A stretch of 64,000 nucleotides of DNA from Thalassia testudinum (Eukaryota > Streptophyta > Magnoliopsida > Alismatales > Hydrocharitaceae), in the NCBI GenBank assembly GCA_037157565.1, contig JAZHRO010000019.1, positions 24,078,001 to 24,142,000 of the forward strand, read 5' to 3'. Each line of letters starts with the position of its first letter. Position 1 is the first letter of the stretch. The position numbers and the translations under genes are program-made. Shown here in pieces: positions 46,799 through 58,105 of the stretch. Below the pieces are notes generated by a model. It was not told where the DNA came from, did not search any database, and saw only the letters and a list, made by a program, of their open reading frames with translations.

Positions 46799-47223
46799 GA
46801 AAGCCAGGCCCTTCGTGGTTCGGTGATAGGGACAATGAATCCGACACAGACCGTGCTGATAGCTTATCCAAGGTTAGACTTAGAAGAATCAAACAAAAAA
46901 AAATTATATATTAAAAAAAAAAGTCTCTTTCTTACTCTCTTTCCTGGTTGGCAATCAAACCAACCTTAAATAACTTAGACCAATGCACATGCACGGATGC
47001 TTTAATCTCTAGGACCAATAAACCCTAAGGTAGAGTTAGAAATTAGAGAAACCTATGCCCGCAACTCATCTTTAGCTGACCTAGTCTGTAACTTAGCAAT
47101 TACTTGGGAACCTTAGGTCTAAAGTCTAAACTTAACATGTTCTAAAGGAAGATCATTTGGGTGGGCTAGTCCACTTGAAGAGTTGGGTTGTTGCTTGAAT
47201 TTGCTAGGGACTAGCAAAAATTA

Positions 47224-47237
47224 GGCATGGGGGCATT
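47224..47237 (+). promoter_or_regulatory. 3' polypurine tract of element D
   Basis: GGCATGGGGGCATT directly before the 3' LTR, preceded by GGGACTAGCAAAAA. Confidence 0.85.
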
Positions 47238-48995
47238 TGATGAGCCCATATTTGTGGGCTAAGTATGTATTTTAATTCCTAGACATTAAGTTAATATGTA
47301 CATTTATATAGCATACATTAATATATAAATAGGATAACATTAAATCTCATGCATTTCATGCATTACATGCATTGATAATATCATTTAGAATATCATGCAT
47401 TGAAATAGGATTATAATTAGTGTTTAACATAAAAGTTAAGGGTTTGTACATAAATAACCCCTCATTTCTTTATTTTATTTATTTCTTTTTTCTTCTCCAA
47501 CGGATGCATGCAGGAGAGTTAGCGCCAGTGACAATTGTGGATCCCTGCACCCCACGATATCGTCGCTTCACCAACATCCGCCTATGTGCCACCTCCTGCA
47601 GCATAAAAGAGGACAGCTGCATCATCAGAAGGGAGGCCACCACCATCCCAACCCACCACTGTGCAAAAGCCCTTGAGCTTCTCCATTTCACCACCACCGG
47701 CCTCGACTGCGGCAGTTTGCTCCACCACCGTAGGCGTGTCCTGATAGGATGCTCCGCCAAATCAGAGAACTGCGTTACTGTGAGCACCTCAGTGTGCGCC
47801 CCTCCACACTGCAACAACAGCGTGCAGCACCACCCTCACCGCCATCACCAGCAACCACCTCCAGTTCCTTGCCTCCGCGCTAGTTAAGACGTCTAGGAAT
47901 GATCCCAGACGTCTGACCTCCACCTTCCTCTTCATTTTTCCTTTCTCTGTTTTTCCTCCACCAAAAATAACCCAAACACCAACAGCACATCGCGTCCGTG
48001 CCTCGCCACCCTCGCTACGCCTCCACGTGCACCGCCCTTCACGCACACGCTTCCAGCAGTGCGTGCAGCCTCATCACCCGCAGCAGCAGCCTCCACGCTA
48101 CACCACCTCCTTCAGCGCACAGCAGTAGCAGCTGCCCTCCTCCATCACACCACCAGTGTTCGCACGCCACACAAGCCCCTCTGATGCACCCAACTCGCGC
48201 ACCCCTCCGCGTGCACAGCAGTAGGCGCGCCTTCTCCTCCGCCCGCGTGTCACCTCCAGTGCCCTGCCAGCACCTCCGCATGCCCGCCCCTTCAGCGCCT
48301 TGCCGACCCCCACAGCTCCAGCACCTGCAGCCGCACGCCGCACCAGACCTCCGTGCCTCCTTCTGCAGTACCCGCGCGCGCTTGTGTGTGATCGCACACG
48401 CTCGTGTGTGCCCACGCGAGCAGCGCTACACCACCGTTCTCAATAGTTGCAGCCACCGCTGGAAACCACCCTTCGCCGAAGCTCCGTCCAGCCGACTCCG
48501 GCCACCTTGCAACCTGCCATCGCCATCGCCGCGAAGCCCTTGCTCCGTCCAACCTAATCCCAAAAGGGCTCCTCCAACAAACCTCACTTCCGTGCGCAAG
48601 GAGAAGAGAGGTAGAAACCTCTGTTTTTGGTTGAATTAGTATTTACATTTCTTGCCATTGCCACAAAAATGATTTTTGATTTATCATTATTTTATTGTGG
48701 TGATTTTATGCAAAGAACCTCCCTATTTCTCGTAAATGCAAAATCAGCTCATCTAATCATTGTTACATTGATCTAAAGGTGATTTTGTTTCGATTTCTTA
48801 GAGAAATTAATTGTGGACATTTGCTTTTAACCCTTACGAGTTTAAATAGGCTATTGCCTCCTTGTGGATACGACCTACTCCTAATTGAGTGGTTATTTTA
48901 ATTGTTGATTAGTTGATTTTTCCACCACTTACATACTACAACAATGCATTATTTCATTTGTGAAACTTAATCGAAAGCGGGAAATCGACACATCA
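47238..48995 (+). repeat. 3' LTR of element D
   Basis: 1758 bp, uninterrupted. Starts with AGCCCA...TGGGCT pairing and ends CATCA. Contains the module AAGACGTCTAGG...CCCAGACGTCTGA at 47885-47917. It provides the empty-site sequence that proves insertion E in the 5' copy. Confidence 0.93.
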
Positions 48996-49000
48996 TTATC

Positions 49001-50629
49001 CATGTTCGTATCCACCCTATCCCTCTCCCAAACACTTAGGAACCAAAACCACCTTAGAAAACCTAAACCCACTCTCCAGCACCTTTTAGGACGTCCAAAC
49101 ATCTGGCTGGATGTCTGATTTCTGCAGAATAACAATCCAGGAAGCCAAAACTCATACTGACACAGAATTGGATGTCTAATTTAATGTCCAGACATCCAAT
49201 TTTATAGTATAAGACGTCTGATACTGCTGTCTGGTTCCTGATTTTGGTGTTGGAAGCCCTAGCTTGCCTATTTTGACCTAGGAACCCCACTGGACAACCT
49301 AGGAAACCTAATTAGAGACCTCCTAAGCCTAGTCCACTATCCATGGCCCTACTTATCTTATCCCTAACCCAATTAAACCATCCCATACCTAATTGGGTGC
49401 ATCTACAGTTGATTGGGTGCACCTGACCCCAATTGGATCCACCTAGGATCTAATTGAATCATACCTATTAGGGTTACCCTAGCCTAATCACATGCACACA
49501 TCCAATTAGACTTGACCTAGACCTAATTAGGTTCACTCCTATCCAATTAGACTTTCCTAAGCCTAATTAGGTCCACACCCACTTAATATAGATTGACCCA
49601 ACCTATTTATCACCTAATCCTACCAAAACCCACAACCTAGTCCAACAAAAAATACACAGCCACACACACACACACACACACCCCTTCCCATTCTACCCTA
49701 CCAAACCCATGCACACTTTCTTGGAAACCCTAAAAACTTGTGTCAAACCTAGATCCTAAAAATGTGGCATTAGCTAATTTTGGAGCCACCAAAAGTGGCA
49801 AGCAAATGGAGCCTTCCATAAGGGCAAAGAGAGGGCCACGAAATTGAACCATCTCTCCCATCCATACTCTCCACTCCAAACTTGCGACCACACCTCCTCC
49901 TCTCCCTCTCAAGGCCATCCTCCTCATCCAAGGCTCCCTCCATGGACGACTAGGAAGAAGCTCTCCTCCAAGCTTCTTCAAGGGTGGCAAGAAGAAGAGC
50001 ATGAGGATGCAACACCATGTGGGCGTGCCTTCTTCCTCCACCATAGAGGGTCCACGCCCATTTGTTTTCCTCTTAGACGCCATAGAGAAGACCCCCCTCA
50101 AGGTCTTCTCAAGGATGGCCATTGGTAGAGAAAGGGTGCAACACCCTCCTCTCTCCACTTGGGTGCACACACCCATCCTCCTCTCTTTAGTGGACGGCCA
50201 AGAAGGATTCTCCTTAGCCTCTCTTGGTTGATCCCTTTCTTTAGTTTAGCTTTATTTCCATGTATCCAGATTTTTATATGCATGCTATTATCTTAATTTT
50301 TGATGCATGATACTCCTATCTAATGGTTTTATATGCATGCTATTATCTTCACGGCTTACAACTTTGATGCATGCTTTCATTTTGTGTCTTAAAATAAAGA
50401 TCAAAAACACAAAAAGACAAAAATATTAGGTTAGATTAGATTTAGGTTAGATTAAGTCGATTCAAATCTCAACTTGTTTTCACGCCTCCCAGAGATGAAC
50501 GACTGGGACTCAAGTTTTCAAAAGAATAAAATCCATCGAGTTTTGATATTATAAATGTTTTTATCAAGGGGATTTCGGGACTATACTACGATGTTGTTTT
50601 TCGAAAACTCGCGATATCCACGCTTGTCA
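49001..50629 (+). repeat. 3' part of solo LTR F
   Basis: Continues F after D. Near 49090-49230 it carries degenerate modules (GGACGTCC, GGATGTCTGAT, AAGACGTCTGA) like those of S1. At 49385-49580 there is a cluster of CCTAATTAGG-type repeats, and a (CA)n tract lies at about 49659-49682. Frames at 49730-50231 are compositional. Ends CTTGTCA. Confidence 0.75.
49385..49580. repeat. Degenerate CCTAATTAGG / CCAATTAGA repeats in F
   Basis: Short palindromic AATTAGG-type motifs recur every 20-45 bases (e.g. CCTAATTAGG near 49531 and 49562). Probably a decayed tandem repeat. Confidence 0.55.
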
Positions 50630-52040
50630 ACCACTTATCTCGCCTTCCTTTAGAAGTGATTTCTCCTTCAATTCCTATTTCTGACCACTTCCTTGACGAG
50701 CATTTGCTGGTCATCCATTCTGATCTTCCCTGGTATGCTGACATTGTCAACTACCTGGCTTCTGGAATCATTTCCTCTGATTGGGTCCAACATCAAAAAG
50801 ATAGACTTAGATTCGAGGCCAAGCACTATTACTGAGATGAACCATGGCTTTTCAAACACTGTAAAGACCAGATTCTTAGGAAGTGTGTCCTTGATAAGGA
50901 GATAGAGAGCATTCTGTTGTTTTGCCATGACTAGGCATGTGGCGGTGATTTCTCTGGCAAAAAGACTGCTGCAAAAATTTTATAGAGTGGTTTTTATTGG
51001 CCCACTATCTTCAAAGATGCACACGAATATAGTAGGGCATGTTCACGCTATCAGTATCTCGATAGTATTGGCCGCCAAGACATGATGCCCTTTAATTCGA
51101 TCATAGTGTGCGAAATCTTTGATATATGGGGCATTGACTTCATGGGACCTTTTCTAAATTCTCATGGCTTCGAGTATATCTTATTAGTAGTTGAATATGT
51201 TTTGAAATGGATTGAAGCCATCCCCTCGAGGACTAACGATCATAGAGTTGTGACACAATTTGTCGAAGACTTTATCTTCTCTAGATTTGGGATACCAAAA
51301 GCCATCATTAGTGATGGAGGGTCTCACTTTAAAAACGCACATTTTCAGTCACTACTTCAAAAGGGTGGGGTGTCACATAGGATTGCTACACCATATCACC
51401 CTCAAACCAATGGACTAGCTGAATTGTCCAACCGGAAGATCATGAAGATTTTATAGACTACCATCCGACCTGATAGAAAGGATTGGTCTTCCTGCCTTTC
51501 TGATGCGTTGTGGGCATATAGGACAGCTCACAAAACCCCTTTAGGCATGTCTCCTTTTAGACTTGTGTATGGGAAACACTGTCATCTTCCCATTGAACTT
51601 GAGCACAAAGCCTATTGGGCCATCAAAAAGTGTAACTTGGACCTCTAGAAGGTCGGTGATTATAGAAGATTGCAAATTTCCAAGCTAGGTGAATTAAGGA
51701 ATGAATCTTATGAGAGCTCGAGGATTTATAAGGATAAACTGAAGGCCTTCCATGACCGTCACATTTATAGGAAATCATTTCACCTTGGTCAGAAAGTCCT
51801 TTTCGACTCTAGACTTAAACTCTTCCCAGGGAAACTAAGATCAAATGGACTGGACCTTTCAAAATCTTGAGAATCATTAATAATGGAGCTGTCAAGATCA
51901 TTGAGATTGACAAATTTGAACCTTTCACTGTCAATGGACAAAGATTAAAGCCCTTTATTTAGCCACATGATCTCAGACTTGTCAATTGTACCATTTCGCT
52001 CGTACATTTTGAATTACCTACTGGGTTTACGCCTAGCTGA
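50630..52040 (+). pseudogene. pol: Element A RNase H end and integrase (decayed)
   Basis: Resumes after F with HLSRLP. Integrase: [19 protein letters not shown] (51130), IISDGGSHF (51305), LAELSNRKI (51415), then [20 protein letters not shown] and [18 protein letters not shown]. Stops at 50833, 50932, 50983, 51454 and 51646. TAGs at 50932, 50983 and 51454 sit where B has Gln. A base lost near 51842 shifts the frame of the C-terminal GPF motif. Likely original stop TGA 52038. Catalytic Asp, Asp and Glu are all readable, but the gene is broken. Confidence 0.9.
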
Positions 52041-52319
52041 AGGCGTTAAACTTAGCAAAACCTATCCTTGTATATAGTTGTTTTTACCTTTCTTATTTTC
52101 ACCTTTCTTGCATCAGGTGTCTACCTTTGCATTTCAAGCATACATTCATTGTCACATATGTCATGCATTTCACTTCCTAGCCTGACTTTCCACTCTGATC
52201 TTGTATCAGATTTGAAATCATCTGCATAGATATTTTTATCTCCTCATTCCGACTTCCTTCCGTCACCCAATCTAGGATAGTGAAAAGCAGAGCATGCATT
52301 TGCATCCACCATATTCATT

Positions 52320-52355
52320 CAATGAGGACATTGCATCAATTAAGCATGGGGGGGT
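52320..52355 (+). promoter_or_regulatory. CAATG-hairpin and internal G-tract (A)
   Basis: CAATG-AGGA-CATTG, then AAGCATGGGGGGG. Confidence 0.68.
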
Positions 52356-53693
52356 GTAAATGGTGAACCATTTAACTAAAATACAATTGTAGACACACCT
52401 ACAGTATATATAGAATAGTATTATCAAAAATACCAAAAAAAAATTTGAAAAATTTTGAAAAGATTTTACAAAGCCAAAAATTCAAAAAAATGATAAAATA
52501 CAAAAATTCCAAAAATACAATAAGGACCTGAACTTTATTATTGAGGGGAAACTCCAATTTGTTTTAAGGAGAGAAATGAATTTGAAAGAAAAAAATAAAT
52601 GTTTAACTATGATCTTCTAGTTGAAAACAAAAAAAGAATAAGTGTTTATGGACATTCAACCTTTGCTAGTTTGACTTTTCGGGCCACTGTAGCCCGATTT
52701 GTTAAGGCTTTGGCTTAATACACTTTGAGCTTTGACAAGATAGACCAAAATCTCTCCTAACTTTAGGATGTATTCTTGTACCTAAGTCACCAGTATAGGA
52801 TTCGCTGGTTTGCTTTGAGTTAGAAGTCTAAGTAACTTTGGTTTACATGACACAGTGTCGGGAAAAACCTTGTGAATTTGAAATTCAACCCTAGTGTTCA
52901 TTAGGGAAGGTGGAGTCCTTACCTGTGCATGCAAGTAGACTCTTTTTCCTAGTCTTTAGTCTTGTATTTAGGAGAAGCCTTTTCCACCAAAGAACTCACC
53001 CACCAAATAAGGTGCACTCTATCAAATAAAGTTATCGGAGACATACTGACAGAAAAAAAAAAGTTCAAAAAAAGAAATTCTTTAGAATAAGTCAAGTATG
53101 TTCTCTAAAGTCTGTAAATACAAAAATTCCACCAAAAATATTTTCAGGGTTCAGTACAAATACCCTATTCCACCTAATATTCTTTGAGCCACAAAACACA
53201 ATAAGAGTTGGGCTTGAATATTCCTTGTTTCTTGAGAGTCGATTCGAAAACACGAGTTGAAGCTAGGACCAACTTGAACTTAAAAAGAAATGAAACCTTG
53301 GGATTGAGTTTTAAAATTCACCTGGTCAGTCCTGACTTATCACAAAGCACAGCCATAACTTCTTAGCATTTTGAGCCTCTGTAAAATTCCCTGAGTCCTG
53401 GAATTTGACTGAAAGGTTTAAATATCAAGAGTCCTTGTTAGTCGAGAGATGGTCTATGTCATATCAGTCTTGAGTTCTGGTTATTCATCCTAAGCAAAAG
53501 AGGTTCTCACAATGTCCAGACATAAACACAGTTGGATTATCAGAAAATCTTTCAGCTTAAAGATTATCTTGAAACAGTTAACTTTGTGAGAAAAAAAGTA
53601 AGAAGTAAAGATATCTCACCACACTTACCTTGCTAATACTTAAATTGCTATGCACTTTAATGAGTTGTTTGCCAAGGGACTAGCAAAACCTAA

Positions 53694-53704
53694 GCATGGG
53701 GGTA
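53694..53704 (+). promoter_or_regulatory. 3' polypurine tract of element A
   Basis: GCATGGGGGTA at the 3' LTR boundary. Confidence 0.85.
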
Positions 53705-56700
53705 TGATGAGTTGCGACTCATCATAGCTAAAAAGCCTAAGTTAAGTTAGAAACTAAGTTAAACAACATCAAATTAACACATAAAAAGGGTTAAGTGTGG
53801 GAATCAAAGAAAAATACCTAGAACCTTAATGCTGTGTTAAAATTGCATAATTAGGTCATAAAATGAGATATTCTTGAGAAAAAGGTCAAATGGTGATCCA
53901 GGTGTAAATTGAACACACAAACAAGTTTAAAAGTTCAAATCAAAAGTATAATTAACTTCTTAAATGCTCAATTAAGCTTATATAAAAACTTGAAGGCATT
54001 TGGACATCATTAAGGCCTTTATATCGAAGATTTACATTTTGGTCCTTCATGCATCACATTACCTTCATTAGAAAACTTCCTAGGACCTATTTGTAACCTG
54101 CAGGGACCTCTTTGTAAGCTATTAAGGACCACTCCGTAACCATTCTCTGTCACTTATGGGTATGTCTACAATTGTTCTATCCCTTCGCTGAGCCCTGCAA
54201 TTTCACCAACACAAGCCTGCAGCTCACGTGCACTATTCATACGGTGAACTAAGACCATCGTGGCTGTCCATTCCCTTGATCGCTTGATCTGTGGCTCGAT
54301 TTGAATCGAACCTTCACGTGATTCGACGTGTATGGTCACCTTTTCACCCAGATCTCATCCTACGGTCAGATTTTGACTTGACAGTCCGCACACTCTCTCC
54401 TCTCATCCTTGCCGCCAGTGCCCTCGTCATCAAACCTCTCCTTTGTGCGGTGCCTTGATTCACTCTGCTGGCTACTTAAACGCCTTAGTGGTCGCGCGCG
54501 CAAAGGATCGCTCCCTCCTACATTCTTAGCGATCGTTCTTCCACTCCAGCCACCCCTCCCCACCAATTCCTAGGTTTCACAGCTATCGGCTGTGAATTCT
54601 TTGACTTCTCTTTGACTCTTCTCGTCACTAAGGATGACGTATTCCTGAGGACGACCCAGAAGCTTCACTAGAAGGCTTTTCGCTCTGCTGGAACACCATC
54701 CCCCTCCATTCTTCTTCCTTAGCAGCCGGCTAAGGACCCACAGGTCTCATTCTTCCTGTTAGAATAGTTTTCATGCTTTGTAGTTTAGCTGTAGGAGTAG
54801 TTAGGTAGATTAGCAATAGAATTAGACTTAGAAGTAGTGTTGATCTGTTGCGTGTGTTAGTTTAGCATTAGAAGTAGATTTAGATTAGCTTCACCCCCTC
54901 ACCTCCTCTAATCATTTCAGATCAGAGGAGACGGTTTCACACAATCATTGATCATGATTTTCTCCCTCTACATGTTTTTCATATCATTTTTTATTTCCAT
55001 GATTTTACCTCGCAATTCACCCATTCATTAGATCTAATTTCAGATCTGAATGGTGTCTAACCTCAAATCTGAAATTAGCATCAAGAGCCACATTAGGGGC
55101 TTTTCATTCATCCCACTTTTGTCACAAAAGCCCCTGATCTGGATTTTAAATAGAATCAGTTTGCCGGATTTTCTTGGATTTCAGATTGCAAGGGTTTTTA
55201 GTCATTTGGGCTGTGAATGCTTTGATCGAGCAAACTGAGACATTTTTGATGTGATTCACTGTTTGCCTGGGAATCTGAGGTGATTCTGAAGACAGACTTC
55301 ACCTCAGATGAGCCATAATCTGATATGATATTTTCAAGAATTTCAATGCCTTGAATGCATGATAGAGCCAAGGAAAATCATTTTCGTGATCTGAGGCTCT
55401 ACCTTGTGTTCATGTGTTGTTTGTAAAGTGTAAGTTTTGATTCTTAACCTAAGGAGTTCTCAATATTCCTTAAGGTTACAGAGCTCTGGAATTTGAGTTT
55501 GTGTATTAAATTGACTGATTTAACTCTTTCTACATGCTGTCTATAGCATTAGAAAGTGTTAGATCAACTCTTCTTCTGATATAATTTGACGAAATGTTAT
55601 TGATAAGGGATTTTGATTTGTATTTCCGAGTGGTTCTTTATGTTAATTTCAACCCTTGTCAGATTTATTCTTTAAGTGATTTCTGTTTTGTGTTCATAAA
55701 TCCCAGAATTATAGTAAATTGCTACAGTTGCAGCTACATTCCCACCAAATCTAGTTAAGTTTCCCCTTAACTAGTTCACTTATATCCCTGATAAGGTTCT
55801 ATTGAATTTGATTTAGGATATAAGTGACTGAATTAGGAATTACTTAGCTGGATTTAGGTTTTGTTCTTTCCTGCTGCAGATTGTCTTCTCTGATGTCTAA
55901 ATTCTCTGCAGCAAGGTTCTGTGTCATGTTTAAGACGTCTGGAGCAGCTCCTTGAGTTGCTGTCAGTTGTTGCAGCTGCTGTCAGTTGCTACTACTACCT
56001 GAAGCTGCTGCTGCAGCTGTAGCTCCTGCTTGTGGATGAAATTTTGTAGGATATAAGGCTTAGTTTTTAGTGTTTAAATTAGTTGACATGTTGATAATGT
56101 TGTATCTTATGTAAACAAGCCTTCATGTACTTGTACTTGATTTAAATTTAACTTGGAATGGCTTGTTTCATGATTAATTCTTTCTTTGTCAGTTAATTGA
56201 TGTGCTATTTGTCCAAAATGAAAAATCAAAGTGAAATTTACTAAAAAGCTTGATTATATGAGTGAATATCCTTTTATATGATATCTAGGGCTTAACTGAG
56301 GAAGTTTACTACCTATTTTTCTCATAAATTAGAATTTAGGGTCTTAGGTTCCTTTTAAAACACTAAGATGACCCTAAAATGTGCCAACGTTGTAATTAAA
56401 TAAAAATACTATAAAAAATTCAAAAAATAAAAATAAAGATGTAGTGAGTAGGATTAACTATTTCTCTACACATATGTCAAGTTTCAAGGCATTCTGAACC
56501 ATCAGCTTGGTAGAACATACCAACCGACGGTTCAGTCTATCTTAAAATTTAATAAAAGACACTAACCTATAAAAATGCCAAAAATACATTCTATCTCTCA
56601 TCCCCTACCTCTATAAAATATATAAAACATAAAAAAAATGAAAAAAACTCAAAAATGCCTAAAAATCCTTTGTATACTGTGTATAATTGTAAATATAAGG

Positions 56701-57741
56701 TATATAGAAGCTTGTTTATCTATAGAGTAAATTATATATATATATATAATATAAATAACCTATGCATATAATGCAGTACATAAATTAAGTATTTAAGTTA
56801 GATTATACTGTATATATCTTAATTATATAACTATCTATTCATTAAACTAACTTATATGTACTAATAAGCTATATAAATTAATAAACTCTAAAAATAAGCT
56901 TATTTAGTTATGATACTGTAAATACATATTTATATATATATATATTATGAACATATTTAACCCTGTTCCATAATTTAATTATATATGTAGAATAAATAAG
57001 TAACTTATTAAGTTACTAGTTAAGTTGTTAAATTAAATTAAAATAAATTAATAATTTAAGTTAAAACTAAGTTAACTTATACTGTATATTTAAACTAATA
57101 TATTTTAAGTGATTTAAGCTAATTTAAGTATACTCATATTGTATTCTACTATTTAAACTTTATTTATATGTAAAACAGTCCAAAATCTGCTATTTAAATG
57201 TAAATAAAATAGAAATAAAACTTGTAAAATATAATAAAAATCTGTATTAAATACTTTAATATATATACTAACTCTGTATAAGGTCAATTGACCATATATT
57301 AACAAATTTATATGTAATTAAGGAATAAAACTTAAAATTAGTTATGTATAAATTGTATACTTTACCGAATTAATTTATATAGTAAATATAATTAAATTTC
57401 TAAATTAACTATACAATTGTATAGTAATATGTAAATACTTTATTATCATATAATTTAATTTCATTTTATAATAAAATATGGCCCTCGAATTGAGGGCTAA
57501 AATTCCAAAATCAGCATAGTTGCGTTGAATTTCAGCGCTGGGTGGCACTAAAGATAGTGCCACATCGTGTGGCACGAAGCGCGCTGAGGTGCTTAAATTG
57601 AATTTGTGTATCCCCCTCTTCAGTTGTCAGGCACCGGGCGCCCTTATAATCGTTTCACCCCATCTGATATGAGCATGTGACTATGGCCTTGGTTTGTGAT
57701 GAAATTAGTGTATGGTGTGTGGTTGGGAGCCATGCGCTGTG
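53705..57741 (+). repeat. 3' LTR of element A (interrupted at 57742)
   Basis: Begins with the palindrome TGATGAGTTGCGACTCATCA. From 55331 it matches window positions 1-236 and 2933 to about 5142 with many substitutions and indels, including a shorter (TA)n tract. The copy is cut by S2 after CTGTG. The missing end should lie beyond H, outside the window. Confidence 0.9.
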
Positions 57742-58105
57742 TGTTACGACCCGATTCCCGAATCCCAACGAGACACGAGAATCGGACCGACTCGACTGAT
57801 CCCAAGACCCAGTCGTCCAACGAGAAAGTAACCAAAAGAGCAGTAAAATAAATCACATTCACCATGCATGTAACTAACAGTAACAAAAGTACAGCAGTAA
57901 AGAAAAGAACTACTATAGTACACACCACCACAATAGTAGAAAATTTAAATAGGTACATAAACATGATGCTTACAATAAAAGAGTATAAGTGTAACAGGAT
58001 ATACTCACTACAACAGAAAAACGGTACAGTAGGTACAACACAAGTAGAACTATTGGGCTCTACTAGGCCCAACACCCTCCGCAGCCACAGGCTCTGGCTG
58101 CTCAA
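57742..58105 (-). mobile_element. S2: inverted fragment of the S1 LTR family, cut by H
   Basis: Starts TGTTACGACCCG. Its reverse complement matches about 2565-2927 of S1, including the GAGCAGCC and TTGGACGACTGGGTCTTGGG segments. Expected TSD CTGTG (57737-57741); the other end is out of view. The fragment stops where the H LTR begins, so H is the later insertion. Confidence 0.85.

Larger units (their letters stand above)
45932..47237 (+). other. Post-pol non-coding region of element D
   Basis: 1.3 kb, homologous to 20153-21482 of C. Contains the CAATG hairpin (45982), an A-run near 46100, a T-run near 46465, the hairpin array (46611-46798) and the PPT. No envelope-like frame. Confidence 0.8.
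12250..48995 (+). mobile_element. Element D: full-length Athila-type element with nested insertions
   Basis: TSD TTATC at 12245-12249 and 48996-49000. 5' LTR 12250-23867, PBS 23870, gag 24120-25911, then (after insertion B) protease, RT, RNase H and integrase 42425-45931, a post-pol non-coding region with the hairpin array, PPT at 47224 and 3' LTR 47238-48995. The LTR starts TGATGAGCCCATA and ends with CATCA (CGTCA at the 5' copy). All genes are broken by stops, frameshifts and small deletions. Its LTR is clearly related to that of C. Confidence 0.92.
11898..50629 (+). mobile_element. F: putative solo LTR inserted in A pol, itself carrying D
   Basis: Begins TGATTGCACTGCAATCA (perfect palindrome) and ends CTTGTCA. 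The flank is ACAC on the left (11894-11897) and ACCAC on the right (50630-50634): a 5-bp TSD with one base lost on the left. Removing it joins A's RNase H and integrase frames. F's own sequence is 11898-12249 plus 49001-50629, about 1.98 kb, with no PBS or coding. The solo-LTR call rests on ends and TSD, since no second copy of this family is in the window. Confidence 0.82.
52041..53704 (+). other. Post-pol non-coding region of element A
   Basis: 1.66 kb. Has the CAATG hairpin/G-tract (52320), A-rich sequence (52430-52640), and the GGGACTAGCAAAA block and PPT (53694-53704). I could not find the ATCTCGA hairpin array seen in B, C and D. No envelope-like ORF. Confidence 0.75.
1..57741 (+). mobile_element. 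Element A: oldest, outermost Athila-type Ty3/gypsy retrotransposon, open at both ends
   Basis: Seen: a 5' LTR (start outside the window) ends at 6110 with TCA. It is followed by a tRNA-Asp-like PBS, decayed gag, protease, RT and RNase H, then integrase after a long insertion, a G-rich tract at 52320, a polypurine tract at 53694 and the 3' LTR from 53705. Position 1 of the window aligns with 55331 in the 3' LTR. The 3' LTR is itself interrupted at 57742 and its last 0.96 kb or so is not visible. Insertions S1 (5' LTR), F (pol) and S2/H (3' LTR) disrupt it. Known: the gene order, tRNA-Asp primer and lack of a chromodomain fit Athila. Inferred: it is the oldest layer, because everything else lies inside it and its coding region has the most stops and frameshifts. 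Confidence 0.9.
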
